A stretch of DNA of 64,000 nt from Myotis daubentonii. Taxonomy: Eukaryota; Chordata; Mammalia; Chiroptera; Vespertilionidae. The stretch is from the NCBI RefSeq assembly GCF_963259705.1, contig NC_081851.1, forward strand, positions 11,444,145 to 11,508,144, given 5' to 3'. Positions 21,727 to 33,560 of this stretch are shown piece after piece; position 1 is the stretch's first letter, and every line of letters begins with the position of its first letter. Made by a program: the position numbers and the translations under genes. A model generated the notes under the pieces. The model was not told where the DNA came from, searched no databases, and was given only the letters and a program-made list of their open reading frames with translations.

Positions 21727-22462
21727 TGCCAGGAGCCGGTCCATCCTTGCTGTTTCAAAGGACCTGGCATATATGGCATACTGTTCTTAAAGTGTTTGCT
21801 CACCTTCTTGGCACTATGTGTTTTAACCAAGGTCTCCTCTCTGAAAAAGGTTGTTTCCCCAGGTAGGGATTTTCTCCTGAAGTTAGGGGGGGAATAAAAC
21901 CCCTCAACTAAGTGCCAGGCGGGTAATTTATCACTTTAACTACGAACAATCATGCTTAAGCTACATAATCTTTACTCCCTTGAATGGAGATAAGAAACGC
22001 CCTAACCTTTGTAATAGAGATTGACAGGATTGAATCAACTGGTATAAATACAGATGTAACAAGACAGCAAAAGACACAGAACTTAGAAGTCAGGACTCAG
22101 AAGACAGAACCTACACAGAACCTACAGACAGAAGAACTTTGCTGGAGATAACATGGCAAAAGATGCTGGAATGAACCTGACTACAGAAATATGGCAAGAG
22201 AACCTGACTAGAACCTGGTGACTGAACCTGGCTGGAGATCTCAGACAGAACCTGGCTGGAGAACCTAGCGAGGGAACATGGCTACAGAACCTGGCTGGAG
22301 AACCTAGCAAGAGAACATGGACACAGAACTTGGCTGGAGATTGTGGCTAGAGATCCTGCAAGTTTGCTGATCAACTGAACGCTGTCTCCGTGTCATTCCT
22401 TCTTCGCCGACTCCGTCCACACCTTTGGGGACCCCTGGACCTGCTGGGGTTGGACCCCGGCA
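21727..22462 (+). mobile_element. Solo LTR, class II type
   Basis: TGCCAGGAGCC (21727) to GACCCCGGCA (22462), flanked by a perfect 6-bp duplication gaaaac (21721-21726, 22463-22468), with no internal sequence. It is therefore an LTR left by LTR-LTR recombination. A likely TATA (gtataaatac, about 22040) precedes a degenerate minisatellite (about 22100-22330) built of roughly 20-bp units such as agaacctggctggagaacct. The strand is assigned from the TATA and from the ccccggca terminus. Confidence 0.85.
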
Positions 22463-25400
22463 GAAAACATCCATTAAAACCACATTCACAATCCTAGGAA
22501 ATGGTAGCAACTGAACATCCTGGAATGGACCACTGAAATGACTGGGGAGTATGGGAATTGTCTTAGAGGAAACAGCACCTCCCTGCCATATCCTGGACTA
22601 TAATGGAACTAGAGGAAATGAGAGAGGTCAGTTTGGGAAAAATTTTGGGAGTTAAGAGGAAGGTCTCTGTTCTATAACCAGAGTGGCTGAGACTTCTACA
22701 TCCTCTGTCACCCCCGCCCGTCCTGGATGGTAAAGCTGAGGCTTTGTGATGTCAGGCCTCACCATGGCCAACAATGGTTTTGGGCAACCAGAGCTGAAGT
22801 GAGTGGCTCCTCATTAACCTAAATATAGAGGCCAGGAAGCCTAGAGGAGTGTCTGTTGCCTCAAGATAGCGAAACTTAATAAGACGATATTGTAGACTAG
22901 TAGAGATAAGGAATAAGACTCCAAAAACAAGGATGGATGAAGAAACTGCAAGTCCATAAGTGAATTTATGTTTGTAATGGGGGTTGGTGGGATGGATGGT
23001 GGAGGTCGCAGTCATGAGTAACAGTTTGTTGTGTTAATGCTGGCAGTGTATAATAAAGAATTTGATATTCTTTTTACATGGCAGACTATTGAATATTGTT
23101 AAACTATTGAAAGGATGGTCAGCTCAAGATGTGAAGTTTTATGCCACAAATGGTACAGTTTTTCCTTTAACATCATGGTCTAGAACAGAATTGTTGGATA
23201 TTGGGGATACTGGAGAAGTGAGCTTTGACTCTGTTTCACTGATGGGGAGGGATCTAAGCAGGGGGCAGGCATGTGAGAAGGGAGTAATGTAGAGTTCCTT
23301 AGTTGGGGCACCAGAGAAGCCAGTCCATACTGAGCCAGACACTTAGAATAAGAACAAGGAGAAGTCTCAATGGGGATTTTTTTCACAACACTTTATCATA
23401 CTGGAAAGGAAAAAGGAAGCTGATGTTTAATATAGGTTTTAGATTGGGTGGGTGGGATGGATGGTGGTGGTGGCAGTCATGAGGAACAGGGTGTTGTGTT
23501 AGTGCTGGCAGTGTATAATAATGACTTTGATTTCCTTTTTACATGGTAGACTATTGGATATTGTTAAATTATTGAAAGGATGGTCAGCTCAAGGTCTGAA
23601 ATTTTATGCCACAACTGGTCCAGTTTTTCCTTTAACCAGTTTGTCTAGAACAGTATTGTTGGATATTGGAGATACTAGAGAAGTGAGGTTTGACTCTGTT
23701 TCACTGATGGGGAGGGATCTAAGGAGGGGGCAGGCATGTGAGAAGGGAGTGATGTAGATTTCTTTAGTTGGGGTACCAGATAAGCCATTCCATTCCGTCC
23801 CAGAAACTTAGAATATGGACATGGAGAAGTCTGATTGGGGATGTTTTCCACAAAACTTTCTCATTCTGGCAAGGTAAAAAGAAGCTGATATTTAATATAG
23901 GTTTGGAATTGGGGGCGTGGGATGGATGGTGGTGGTCGCAGTCATGAGGAATAGTGTGTTGTGTTAGTGCTGGCAGCGTATAATAATGAATTTGATTTCC
24001 TTTTTACACTGTAGACTATTGAATATTGTTAAATTATTGAAAGGATGGTCAGCTCAAGATCTGAAGTTTTATGCCACAACTGGTCCAATTTTTCCTTTAA
24101 CAACTTGGTCTAGAACAGCATTGCTGGAGATTTGACATACTAGAAAAGTGAGGTTTCACTGTAACTGTGTCACTGATGAATCACTTCATGTTACATTTAC
24201 CCCATACATAAGATATTAGTAATAAGGGAAATTGGGTATGGCGTACATGGTCATTATCTTCACAATTTTTCTGTAAATCTGGAACTATTCTAAAATAAAA
24301 CATCCATTAAAACCACACTCAAAATCCTAGGTAATTTTAGCAACTGAACATAGTGGAATGGACCACTGAAATGACGGGGGAGTATGGGAATTATCTTAGA
24401 GGAAACACCACCTCCCTGCCCTATGCTGGAGTATAATGGAAGTAGAGGATATAAGAGAGAGAGAGAGAGGTCAGTTTGTGAAAAATTTTGGGAGTTAAGA
24501 GGTAGGTCTCTGTTCTATAACCGGAATGGCTGAGATTTCCGCATCCTCTGCCACCCCTGCCCCTCCTGGATGGTCAAGCTGAAGCTTTGTGAGGTCAAGC
24601 CTCACTATGGCAACCAATGATTTTGGGCAACCAGAGCTGAAGTGAGTGGCTCCTCATTAACCTAAAAAGTATATATATAAAGGCCAGGAACCCTTGAGTT
24701 GTTTTTGTTGCCTCAAGATAGCAAAACTTAATAAGAGGATATTGTAGACTAGTAGAGATAAGGAATATGACTCCACAAGGATGGATGAAGAAACTGCAAG
24801 TCCAAAAGTGAATTTATGTTTGTATTGTGTGGGGTGGGAGGGATGGTGGTGGTCGCAGCTATGAGGAACAGAGTGTTGTGTTAGGGCTGGCAGTGTATAA
24901 TATGAATTTGATTTCCTTTTTACATGGCAGACTATTGAATATTGTTAAACTATTGAAAGGACGGTCAGCTCAAGATGTGAAGTTTCATGCCAAAACTCAT
25001 ACAGTTTTCCCTTTAACATTATGGCACTGAACAGAATTGTTGGATATTGGAGATACTAGAGAAGTGGGTTTTGACGGGGTTTCACTGATGGGGAGCGATC
25101 TAAGGAGGGGGCAGGCATGTGAGAAGGGAGTAATGTAGATTTCCTAAGTTGGGGCACCAGAGAAGCCATTCCATACTGAGCCAGAGTAATGTAGATTTCC
25201 TAAGTTGGGGCACCAGAGAAGCCATTCCATACTGAGCCAGACACTTAGAATAAGGACAAGGAGAAGTCTCAATGGGGATTTTTTTCACAACACTTTCTCA
25301 TAATGGAAAAGAAAAAAGAAGCTGATGTTTTATTTAGTTTTGGATTGATGGGGTGGGATGGATGGTAGTGGTGGTAGTCATGAGGTACAGGGTGTTGTGT

Positions 25401-25978
25401 TAGTGCTGGCAGTGTATAATAATGAATTTCATTTCCTTTTTACATGGTAAACTATTGAATATTGTTAAACTATTGAAAGGATGGTCAGCTCAAGATCTGA
25501 AGTTTTATGCCACAACTGGGCCAATTTTTCCTTTAACAACTTGGTCTAGAACAGCATTGCTGGTATTGGAGATACTACAGAAGTGTGGTTTCACTCTATT
25601 TCACTGATGATTCACTTCAGGTTACATTTGCCCCATACCCCAGTAATATATTAGTAATAAGGGAAATTGGTTATGGTGTACACGGGTATTATCTTCACAA
25701 TTTTTCTGTAAATCTGGAACTATTCTAAAATAAAGATCCATTAAAACAACACTCAAAATCCTAGGAAACCGTAATATCTGGGCTTAGTGGAACGGACCAC
25801 TGAAATGCCGGGGTGTATGGCAAGCGGCTTAGAAGAAACACCACCTCCCTGCCATATGCTGGACTACAATGGAACTAGAGGAAATGAGCGAGAGAGGTCA
25901 GCTTGGGAAAAATTTTAGGAGGTAAGAGGAAGGTCTCTTTTCTATAACCGGAGCGTCTGAGAAATCTGCATCCTCTCC

Positions 25979-26135
25979 CACCCCTGCCCCTCATGGATGG
26001 TCAAGCTGAGGCTTTGTGATGTCAAGCCACACCATGGCAAACACTGAATTTGGGCAACCAGAATTGAAGTGAGAGGCTCTTCATTGACCTAGAGAGTATA
26101 TATAGGGGCCAGGACCCTTTGAGTAGTATCTTTTG
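25979..26135 (+). promoter_or_regulatory. Satellite promoter-like block (left-arm example)
   Basis: In order: a GC-rich box (cacccctgcccc), a CRE-like TGATGTCA (about 26017), an RFX X-box half site (ccatggcaa, about 26033), a CCAAT-like ggcaaccag, and a TATA element (gtatatatagg, about 26096), about 30 bases before the start of the exon-like stretch. The same order occurs near 5772-5900, 24555-24680, 27595-27720, 29270-29395 and 30570-30697 with varying decay. The arrangement is that of a TATA promoter; activity is inferred only. Confidence 0.5.
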
Positions 26136-26210
26136 CTCAAGATAGCCAAACATACTAAGATGATATTGTAGACTACTGGAGATAAGGAATAAGACTCCAA
26201 ACACAAGAAT

Positions 26211-26244
26211 GGATGAAGAAACTGCAAGTCCTAAAGTGAATTAG
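26211..26244 (+). other. Exon-like short frame in satellite unit
   Basis: Downstream of each left-arm TATA, the transcript would contain atggatgaagaaactgcaag, a short frame reading MDEETASPKVN before a stop. One unit (from 29498) has TTG instead of TAG and reads nine codons further, through LKSVSQLDD. This may be a relic of the first exon of a donor gene, but no protein family was recognised and no unit has a long frame. Confidence 0.3.
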
Positions 26245-29200
26245 AAGTCAGTTTCTCAACTGGATGATGAAGAAGTGGATAAGTTCAGAATAACTTATTT
26301 AAATGCTGCCCCTTCCCCAGTAATTCCCCACCCAGGATTTTGGCCTTGTGCTTTTTGGCCACAGACAATTCCTCATTCAATCCATTGTTATTCAATTAAA
26401 AGCACATTTCCTAATCATTTTCTAATTTCTTCCCCAAAACCAATGTCTTTCTGTATTTAACTTGTTTCCAAACAACATAACCAAGATAGTGGCGATGGTA
26501 AATTTGACCGTAAGCTGAATGAAGACAAGAGGGAGAAAGACAGAAAGAATCAGATAATTGTATTTTACTACCTGAAGAGATAAACCTCCAGTCAGCAAGC
26601 CAACAAATGCTGAAGAAGACGTGCTGGAGTATTCATCTACCACAGGTTAAATCCAGGGTCTCCCAGAGAAACTCACTTAATAATGTGTTTCACTGTATGA
26701 AAAATATTTCAGAAATGGGCATTATGAGACGATAAAAACATTAATGGTCTCCTTGAATAAATACCAGCAAGGGTATAAAGGAAATGTGTTTGTATTTTTG
26801 CGTGTTTTCAGATGATGGGGAGGCATCTAAGGAGGGGGCAGCAATTTGAGATGGGAGTAATGTAGAATTCTTTAATTGAGGCACCAGACAAGCCATTCCA
26901 TACTGACGCATACAACTAGAATAAGGACAAGAAGACTGAAGGGGGATTTTATCCTCAAGAGTTTCCCATACTGGCAAGGAAGTAAAGAAGCTGATGTTTA
27001 ATTTAGGTTTGGATTGGGGGGGGGGATAGATGGTGGTGGTCGCAGTCATGTGGAACACTGTGTGGTGTTAGTGCAGGCAGTGTATAATAGTGAATTTGAT
27101 TTCCTTTTTACATGGTAGACTATTGAATATTGTTAAATTATTGACAGGATTGTCCGCTCAAGATGGGAACTTTTATGCCACAATGGTACAGTTTATCCTT
27201 TAAAAACTTGGTCTAGAACAGCATTGTTGGATATTGGATATAGTAGAGAAGTGAGGTTTCACTGTAACTATTTCACTGATGATTCAATTCATGTTACATT
27301 TCCCCGTACACAAGTAAGATATTAGTAATAAGGGAAATTGGTTATGGTGTACATGGGTATTATCTTCACAATTTTTCGGTTAATCTTGAACTATACTAAT
27401 AGAAAACATCCATTAAAACAACACTCAAAATACTAGAAAATGGTAACGTCTGATCATAGTGGAATGGACTACTGAAATGACCGTGGAGTTTGAGAGAGAG
27501 AGAGAGAGAGATCAGTTTGGGATAAATTTCAAGAGGTAAGAGGACAGTTCTTTTCTATAACCGGAGCATCTGAGACTTATCCACCCTCTGCCACCCCCGA
27601 CCCTCCTGGATGGTCAAGCTGAGGCTTTTTGATATCAAGCCACACAATGGCAACCACTGATTTTGGCCAACCAGAGCTGAAGTGAGTGTCTCCGCATTGA
27701 TCTAGAGAGTATATATAGAGGCCTGGATCCTTTGAGTACTGTCTGTTCCCTCAAGATAGCCATACTTACTAAGAAGATATTGTAGACTAGTGGAGATAAG
27801 GAATAAGACTCCAAACAGAAGGATGGATGAAGAAACTGCAAGTCCTAAAGTGAATTAGAAGTCAGTTTCTCAACTGGTTGAGGAAGAAGTGGATAAGGTC
27901 AGAATAACTTATTCAAATGCTGGCCCTTCCCCAGTAATTCCGCACCCAAGATTCTGGCCTTGTGCTTTGTGGCCACAGACACTTCCTCATTCAATCCATT
28001 GTCATTCAATTAAAAGCCCATTTCCAAATCATTTTCCAATTTCTTCCCCCAAACAAATGTCTTTCTGTGTTTAACTTTTTTCCAAACGTCATAACCAAGA
28101 TAATGGCGATGGTAAATTTGGACTTTAAGCTGAATGAAGACAAGAGGGAGAAAGACAGAAAGAATCAGATAATTGTATTTTACTGCAGAAAGGGGAAAAA
28201 CTCCAGCAAGCAAGCCAACGAATGCAGAAGAAGTAGTCCTGGATTGTTCATCTACCACAGGTGTTACCCAGGTTCTCCCAGGGGAACACACTTAATAATG
28301 TGTATACCTCTATAAAAAATGCCTCAGAAATGGGAATTATGAGAAGATGAAAACATTAATGGTATCCATGAATAAATATCAGCAAGAGTATAAAGGAATT
28401 GTTTTTGTATCTTTGTGAGTTTTCAGATAATGGGGTGGGAGCTAAAGAGTGGGAAGTCATGTCAGAAGGGAGTAATGTAGAATTCTTTAATTGGGGCAAC
28501 AGGCAAGCAATTCCATACTGAGTCAGACAACTAGAATAAGGACAAGGAGAAGACTGAAGGGGGATTTTATCCTCTACACTTTCTCATACAGTCAAGGAAG
28601 AAAAGAAGCTGATGTTTAATTTAGGTTTGGGTGGGATGGATGGTGGTGGTCGAAGTCATGAGTTACAGGGTGTTGTGTTAGTGCTGGCAGTGAATCATAA
28701 TGAATTTGATTTCCTTTTTACATGGTAGACTATTGAATATTGTTAAACTATTGACAGGATTGTCTGCTCAAGATGTGAAGTTTTATGCCACAACTGGTAC
28801 AGTTTTTCCTTTAAAAACTTGGTCTAGAACAGCATTGGTGGATATTGTTGATACTAGAGAAGTGAGGATTCACCCTGTTTCACTGATGATTCACTTCATG
28901 TTACATTTGCCCCATTCCAAAGTGAGTTAATAGCAATAAGGTAAATTGGGTATGTGGTATATGGGTATTACCTTCACAATTTTTCTGTAAATCTGGAACT
29001 ATTCTAAAATAAAACATCCATTAAATCAACACTCAAAATTATAGTAAATGGTAACAACTGAACATAGTGGAATGGAACACTGAAATGACGGGGTAGTATG
29101 GTAATTGTCTTAGAGGAAACACCACCTCCCTGCCATATGATGGACTATAATGCAACCAGAGGAAATGAGAGCGAGAGAGAGAGGTCAGTTTGGGAAAAAT

Positions 29201-30696
29201 TTTAGGCGTTAAGAGGAAGGTCTCTGTTCTATAATCAGAGTGTCTGAGATTTCTGCATCCTCTGCCACTCTCGCCCCTCCTGGATGGTCAAGCTGAGGCT
29301 TTGTGATGTCAAGCCACACCATGGCAACCACTGATTTTGGCCAACCAGAGCTGAAGTGAGTGGCTCCTCATTGACCTAGAGAGTTTACATTGAAGCCTGG
29401 ACCCTTTGAGTAGTGTCTGTTGCCTTAATCTAGCCAAACTTCCTAAGAAGATATTGTAGACTAGTGGAGATAAGGAATAAGACTCCAAACACAAGGATGG
29501 ATGAGGAAACTGCAAGTCCGAAAGTGAATTTGAAGTCAGTTTCTCAACTGGATGACTAAGAAGTGGATCAGGTCAGAATACATTATTCAAAGCTGCCACT
29601 TCCCCAGTAATTCCTCACCCAAGATTCTGGCCTTGTGCTTTTTGGCCACAGACACTTCCTCATTCAATCCATTGTCATTCAATTACAAGCACATTTCATA
29701 ATCATTTTCCAATTTCTTCCCCAAAACAATGTCTTTCTTTTTTTAACTGTTTCCAAACTACATAACCAAGATAGTGCCAATGGTAACTTGGGACTTTAAG
29801 CTAAATGAAGACAAGCGGGAGAAAGACAGAATCAGATAATTGCATTTTACTACAGGAAGTGGACAACCTCCAGTAAGCAAGACAACAACCTCCAGTAAGC
29901 AAGGAAGAAGAAAAGCTGATGTATAATTTAGGTTTGTACTGGGGGGGGGGTGGGATGGATGGTGGTGGTCACAGTCATGAGGAACAGGGTATTGTTTTAG
30001 TGGTGTCAGTGTATAATAATGAATTCTATTTCCTTTTTACATGGTACACTATTAAATATTGTTAAACTATTGACAGGATTGTCAGCTCAAGATGTGAAGT
30101 TTTATGCCACAACTGGTACATTTTTTCCTTTAACAACTTGGTCTAGAACATCAATGCTGGATATTGGAGATACTAGAGAAGTGAGGTTTCACTGATGATT
30201 CACTTCATGTTACATTTGCCCCATACCTAAGTAAGATATTAGTAATAAGGGAAATTGAGTATGGTGTACATGGATATTATCTTCACAATTTTTCTGTAAA
30301 TCTAGAACTATTCTAAAATAAAACATCCATTAAAACAATACCTAAAATCCTAAGAAACAGTAATATCTGATAATAGTGGAATGGACCACTGAAATAACGG
30401 TGGAGTATGGGAAGTGGCTTAGAGGAAACACCACCTCCCTGCCATATGCTGGACTATAGTGGAACTAGAGGGAGAGAGAGAGTGAGGTCAATTTGGGAAA
30501 AATTTTAGGTGGTAAGAGGAAGGTCTCTTTTCTATAACCAGAGCATCTGAGACTTCTGCATCCTCCTCCACCCCGGACCCTCCTGGATGGTCAAGCTGAG
30601 GCTTTGTGATGTCAAGCCACACCATGGCAACCACTTAATTTGGGCCACCTGAGATGTAGTGAGTGGCTCCTCATTAACCTAAAGAGTGTATGTAGA

Positions 30697-31967
30697 GGTG
30701 AAGGGATCCAAAAGCAGTTGTTGGGCATGGAGGCCAGATGGACATAGGCTATCAAGGAGATAGAACTGAACCTCACATCACCCTGCTTGGCCCAGAGATG
30801 GCTGGTAGTCAAAGACGGGTAAGACCCCACATTTTGGGGTGACCTAACACAGGCACAGTCGGGGGCCAGTAGGAGAAACTTGGGGATCAACAGAGGTGGG
30901 GCACAGATCCTCACCACCCCCCAATGGTGCAGAGGCTTGAACACTCGCCCCTTCTGAGGAAGGGCTCCTATCCCCATGGCTGCTTCTTGCTTCCCATGCC
31001 CAGCCCAGATCAGGAACCAAATAACAAAAGAGATTTGGTCCAGCTGAAATCAGAATCCAGATAAACGGAGGCTTGGCTAACAGACCCTATGTCTAAATGT
31101 AGCCTAACAACAGGAATGCTCAGAGCCTTCACAAGGATGTAAAGTGATCCTTTTCATCAGTATTTAGTGTAAATTAAGATTATTGTTAAAATATTAAGTT
31201 TGACAGCAAAATAGTTTTCAAATTAAAGTCAAGTTTTCAAATTAATTAAATTTGGCTAATTTGAAATAAGTAATTGTTCAAAAAGTATTAACCAAAATGT
31301 TCATTTCATGGTAAACATGCTATGAACCTAAAGTATGTTCAGGTTCATTTTTTATGTGCAAAAAATTAATATTTAAAGGTATCCAGACTGCATTATAAAA
31401 TTTCCAAGAAGCCTTCTAATTAAATAAAAAAAGGGGGATAGTGGAAAAATATAGTGGAAAAACGCCATGTAAGAAGATAGATCTTATAACTAAATTAAAA
31501 TTTTTTCATTAGCGAGACACCCAGAAAAAACACACATTATGCCAGGGTAAGCCAGGGAAGATCATTTTAAAGAAAAGACCCCCAAGTAAGGTTTTTTCCT
31601 TTAACCCTTGGTCGAGAATATGTTTGTATACTTTCAGAGAACAACTCCAAGACCATGTGGATAACTGCAACAAGGGATCCGGGAGAGAAACTGACCAGAC
31701 TGCTCCAGCCACAAAGACAGGATGGACAGTTCAGAGATGGAGATGGTGGAAGACGCCTTGCCATGCTAGCAGTCAGCAGCTGTGCAGCACTGCAGGGTCC
31801 CAGGACCAAACCAGAGAGGACCGGACCTGCATTTGTCCACCATCCAGAACCAGCATTTCATTGCAGGCATGTACACATGAAATTTTGGACATTGAAACAT
31901 GGACTCAGAAGTTTTGGACATTGAAATTGGGACTTGATTATTTTTTAAAGAAAAAATAAGGGGGAGA
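30697..31967 (+). mobile_element. Truncated class II provirus interior at palindrome centre
   Basis: This is homologous, inverted, to about 8112-6836 of the provirus in the left arm (for example ggcatggaggccagatggac versus the complement of 8065-8090). It starts abruptly at the junction with forward satellite and runs on to the polypurine tract at 31951-31967. There is no intact coding frame. The junction shares only about three bases (agg) between satellite and ERV sequence. Confidence 0.85.
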
Positions 31968-32513
31968 TGCCAGAGTACATTCATTGTCTTCACTAGCTGA
32001 GTTTAGACAGAGACCCCTCAAAAGCTAGTAGCCCTTGAAAGTCCTGGTAAAGGTCAGGGCTGTGCCACACCCAGTTAATCTAGGAACCACTCAGTTAATT
32101 TAGGGAATAATAGTTGAAGCATCCCCACCTTAGTTCCCATAATTCCTTAGATACTTATATGTAGATCCTTATTGATTATTGTTAATCAGATATCCCGGAA
32201 ATCTATTGATGAGCTAATCAGATACTCTGCCTACACTCCGGAATCTATTAATGAGTTAATCAGATACTCTGTCTATTCCTGGAAATTGTCTGCTGATGTG
32301 TGTGTCATTGAAACCTCCTTACCCTGAGGGCTACTCCAGATCAATAAAAGATTGGAGCAGCCTGAGCAGAGGAGGAAATCCTTCTGGACTTGCCACCGGG
32401 TCCCCCAATATTGCACAATTATCTCCTGTCTTTTTCTCTCATTTGATGTGCGGCTCCTCTTTCAGACACCGAACACTACTCCACGCAGGACGTGGAGGGA
32501 GTCTTACTAGACA
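31968..32513 (+). mobile_element. Class II LTR (inverted copy of 6287-6835)
   Basis: TGCCAGAG (31968) to TAGACA (32513), with AATAAA near 32343. It is followed by gtctag, one mismatch from the reverse complement of the ctagag target duplication, and then reverse-oriented satellite at the same point of the unit as in the left arm. Confidence 0.9.
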
Positions 32514-32584
32514 GTCTAGAATCTCCAATATCAAGCAATGCTGTTCTAGACCAAGTTGTTAAAGGAAAAACTGGACCAGTTGCG

Positions 32585-32748
32585 GCATAAAACTTCAGAT
32601 CTTCCGCTGACCATCCTTTCAATAGTTTAACAATATTCTATAGGCTACTATGTAAAAAGAAAAATAGCATAAAACTTCAGATCTTCCGCTGACCATCCTT
32701 TCAATAGTTTAACAATATTCTATAGGCTACTATGTAAAAAGAAAAACA
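32585..32748. repeat. 82-bp tandem duplication in satellite
   Basis: gcataaaacttcagatcttc begins at 32585 and again at 32667. The two copies look identical by eye apart from their last bases, and both contain the private ttccgctgacc variant. Confidence 0.9.
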
Positions 32749-33418
32749 AATTCATTATTATACACTACCAGCACTACACAACACCCTATTCCTCATGACT
32801 GCGACCACCACCATCCATCCCACCCCCCCCAATCCAAACCTATATTAAACAGCAGCTTCTTTTTTCCTTGGCAGTATTAGAAAATGTTGAGAAAAAAAAT
32901 CCCCATTCAGACTTCTCCCTGTGCTTATTATAAGTGTCTGGCTTAGTATGGAATGGCTCTCTGGTGCCCCAACTAAAGAAATCTACATTACTCCCTTCTC
33001 ACATGATAGCCCCCTCCTTAGATCCCTCCCCATCACTGAAACAGAGACAAATCTCACTTATCTAGTATCTCCAATATCCAACAATGCTGTTCTAGACCAA
33101 GATGTTAAAGGAAAAACTGGACCAGTTGCGGCATAAAACTGCAGATCTTGAGCTGACCATCCCTTCAATAGTTTAACAATACTCAATTGTCCGCCAAGTA
33201 AAAAGGAAACGAAATTCTTTATTATACACTGCCAGCACTAACACTACGCCCTGTTCCTCATGACTGCAACCACCACAATCCATCCCACCCCTCCCCAATA
33301 CAAACATAAATTCACTTTTGGACTTGCAGTTTTTTCATCAATCCTTGTGTGTGGAGTCTTATTCCTTATCTCCACTAGTCTACAATATCATCTTATTAAG
33401 TTTCTCTACTCAAAGGGT

Positions 33419-33560
33419 CCTGGCCTCTATATATACTCTTTAGGTTAATGAGGAGCCACTCACTTCAGCTCTGGTTGCCCAAAATCAGTGGTTGCCATGG
33501 TGTGGCTTGACATCACAAAGCCTAAGCTTGACCATCCATGAGGGGCGGGGGTGGCAGAGG
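33419..33560 (-). promoter_or_regulatory. Satellite promoter-like block (right-arm example)
   Basis: Read on the minus strand: GC-rich box (cgcccctcatgg), TGATGTCA, ccatggcaacc, then gtatatatagagg. Equivalent minus-strand blocks lie near 34786-34930, 44505-44640, 45885-46020, 47265-47400, 49964-50100, 51350-51490, 52720-52850, 54107-54240, 55494-55630 and 57728-57870. Those at 43187-43290, 48656-48760 and 56880-56990 lack the GC-rich part through a shared deletion. Confidence 0.5.

Larger units (their letters stand above)
22463..30696 (+). repeat. Satellite array, left arm, block 4 (longest uninterrupted)
   Basis: About five consecutive forward units. TATA positions are near 22823 (shortened to aaatatagagg), 24665, 26096, 27709, 29383 (decayed) and 30685 (decayed), giving unit lengths of about 1.84, 1.43, 1.61, 1.67 and 1.30 kb. 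Units differ by whether they include the long segment from gaagtcagtttctcaactgg to tccaaac..cataaccaag (present after 26240, 27855 and 29530; absent after 22940 and 24810) and by how many times the tattgaatattgttaaa segment is repeated. A 56-bp tandem duplication is at 25129-25240. The block stops in mid-unit at the palindrome junction. Confidence 0.9.

Noticed and set aside
31624..31959. 111-codon frame as an env protein of the central ERV
   Set aside because: Its equivalent in the left provirus (7180-6844, minus) is frameshifted relative to it and no env motif such as a fusion peptide or CX6CC was seen; treated as decayed interior.
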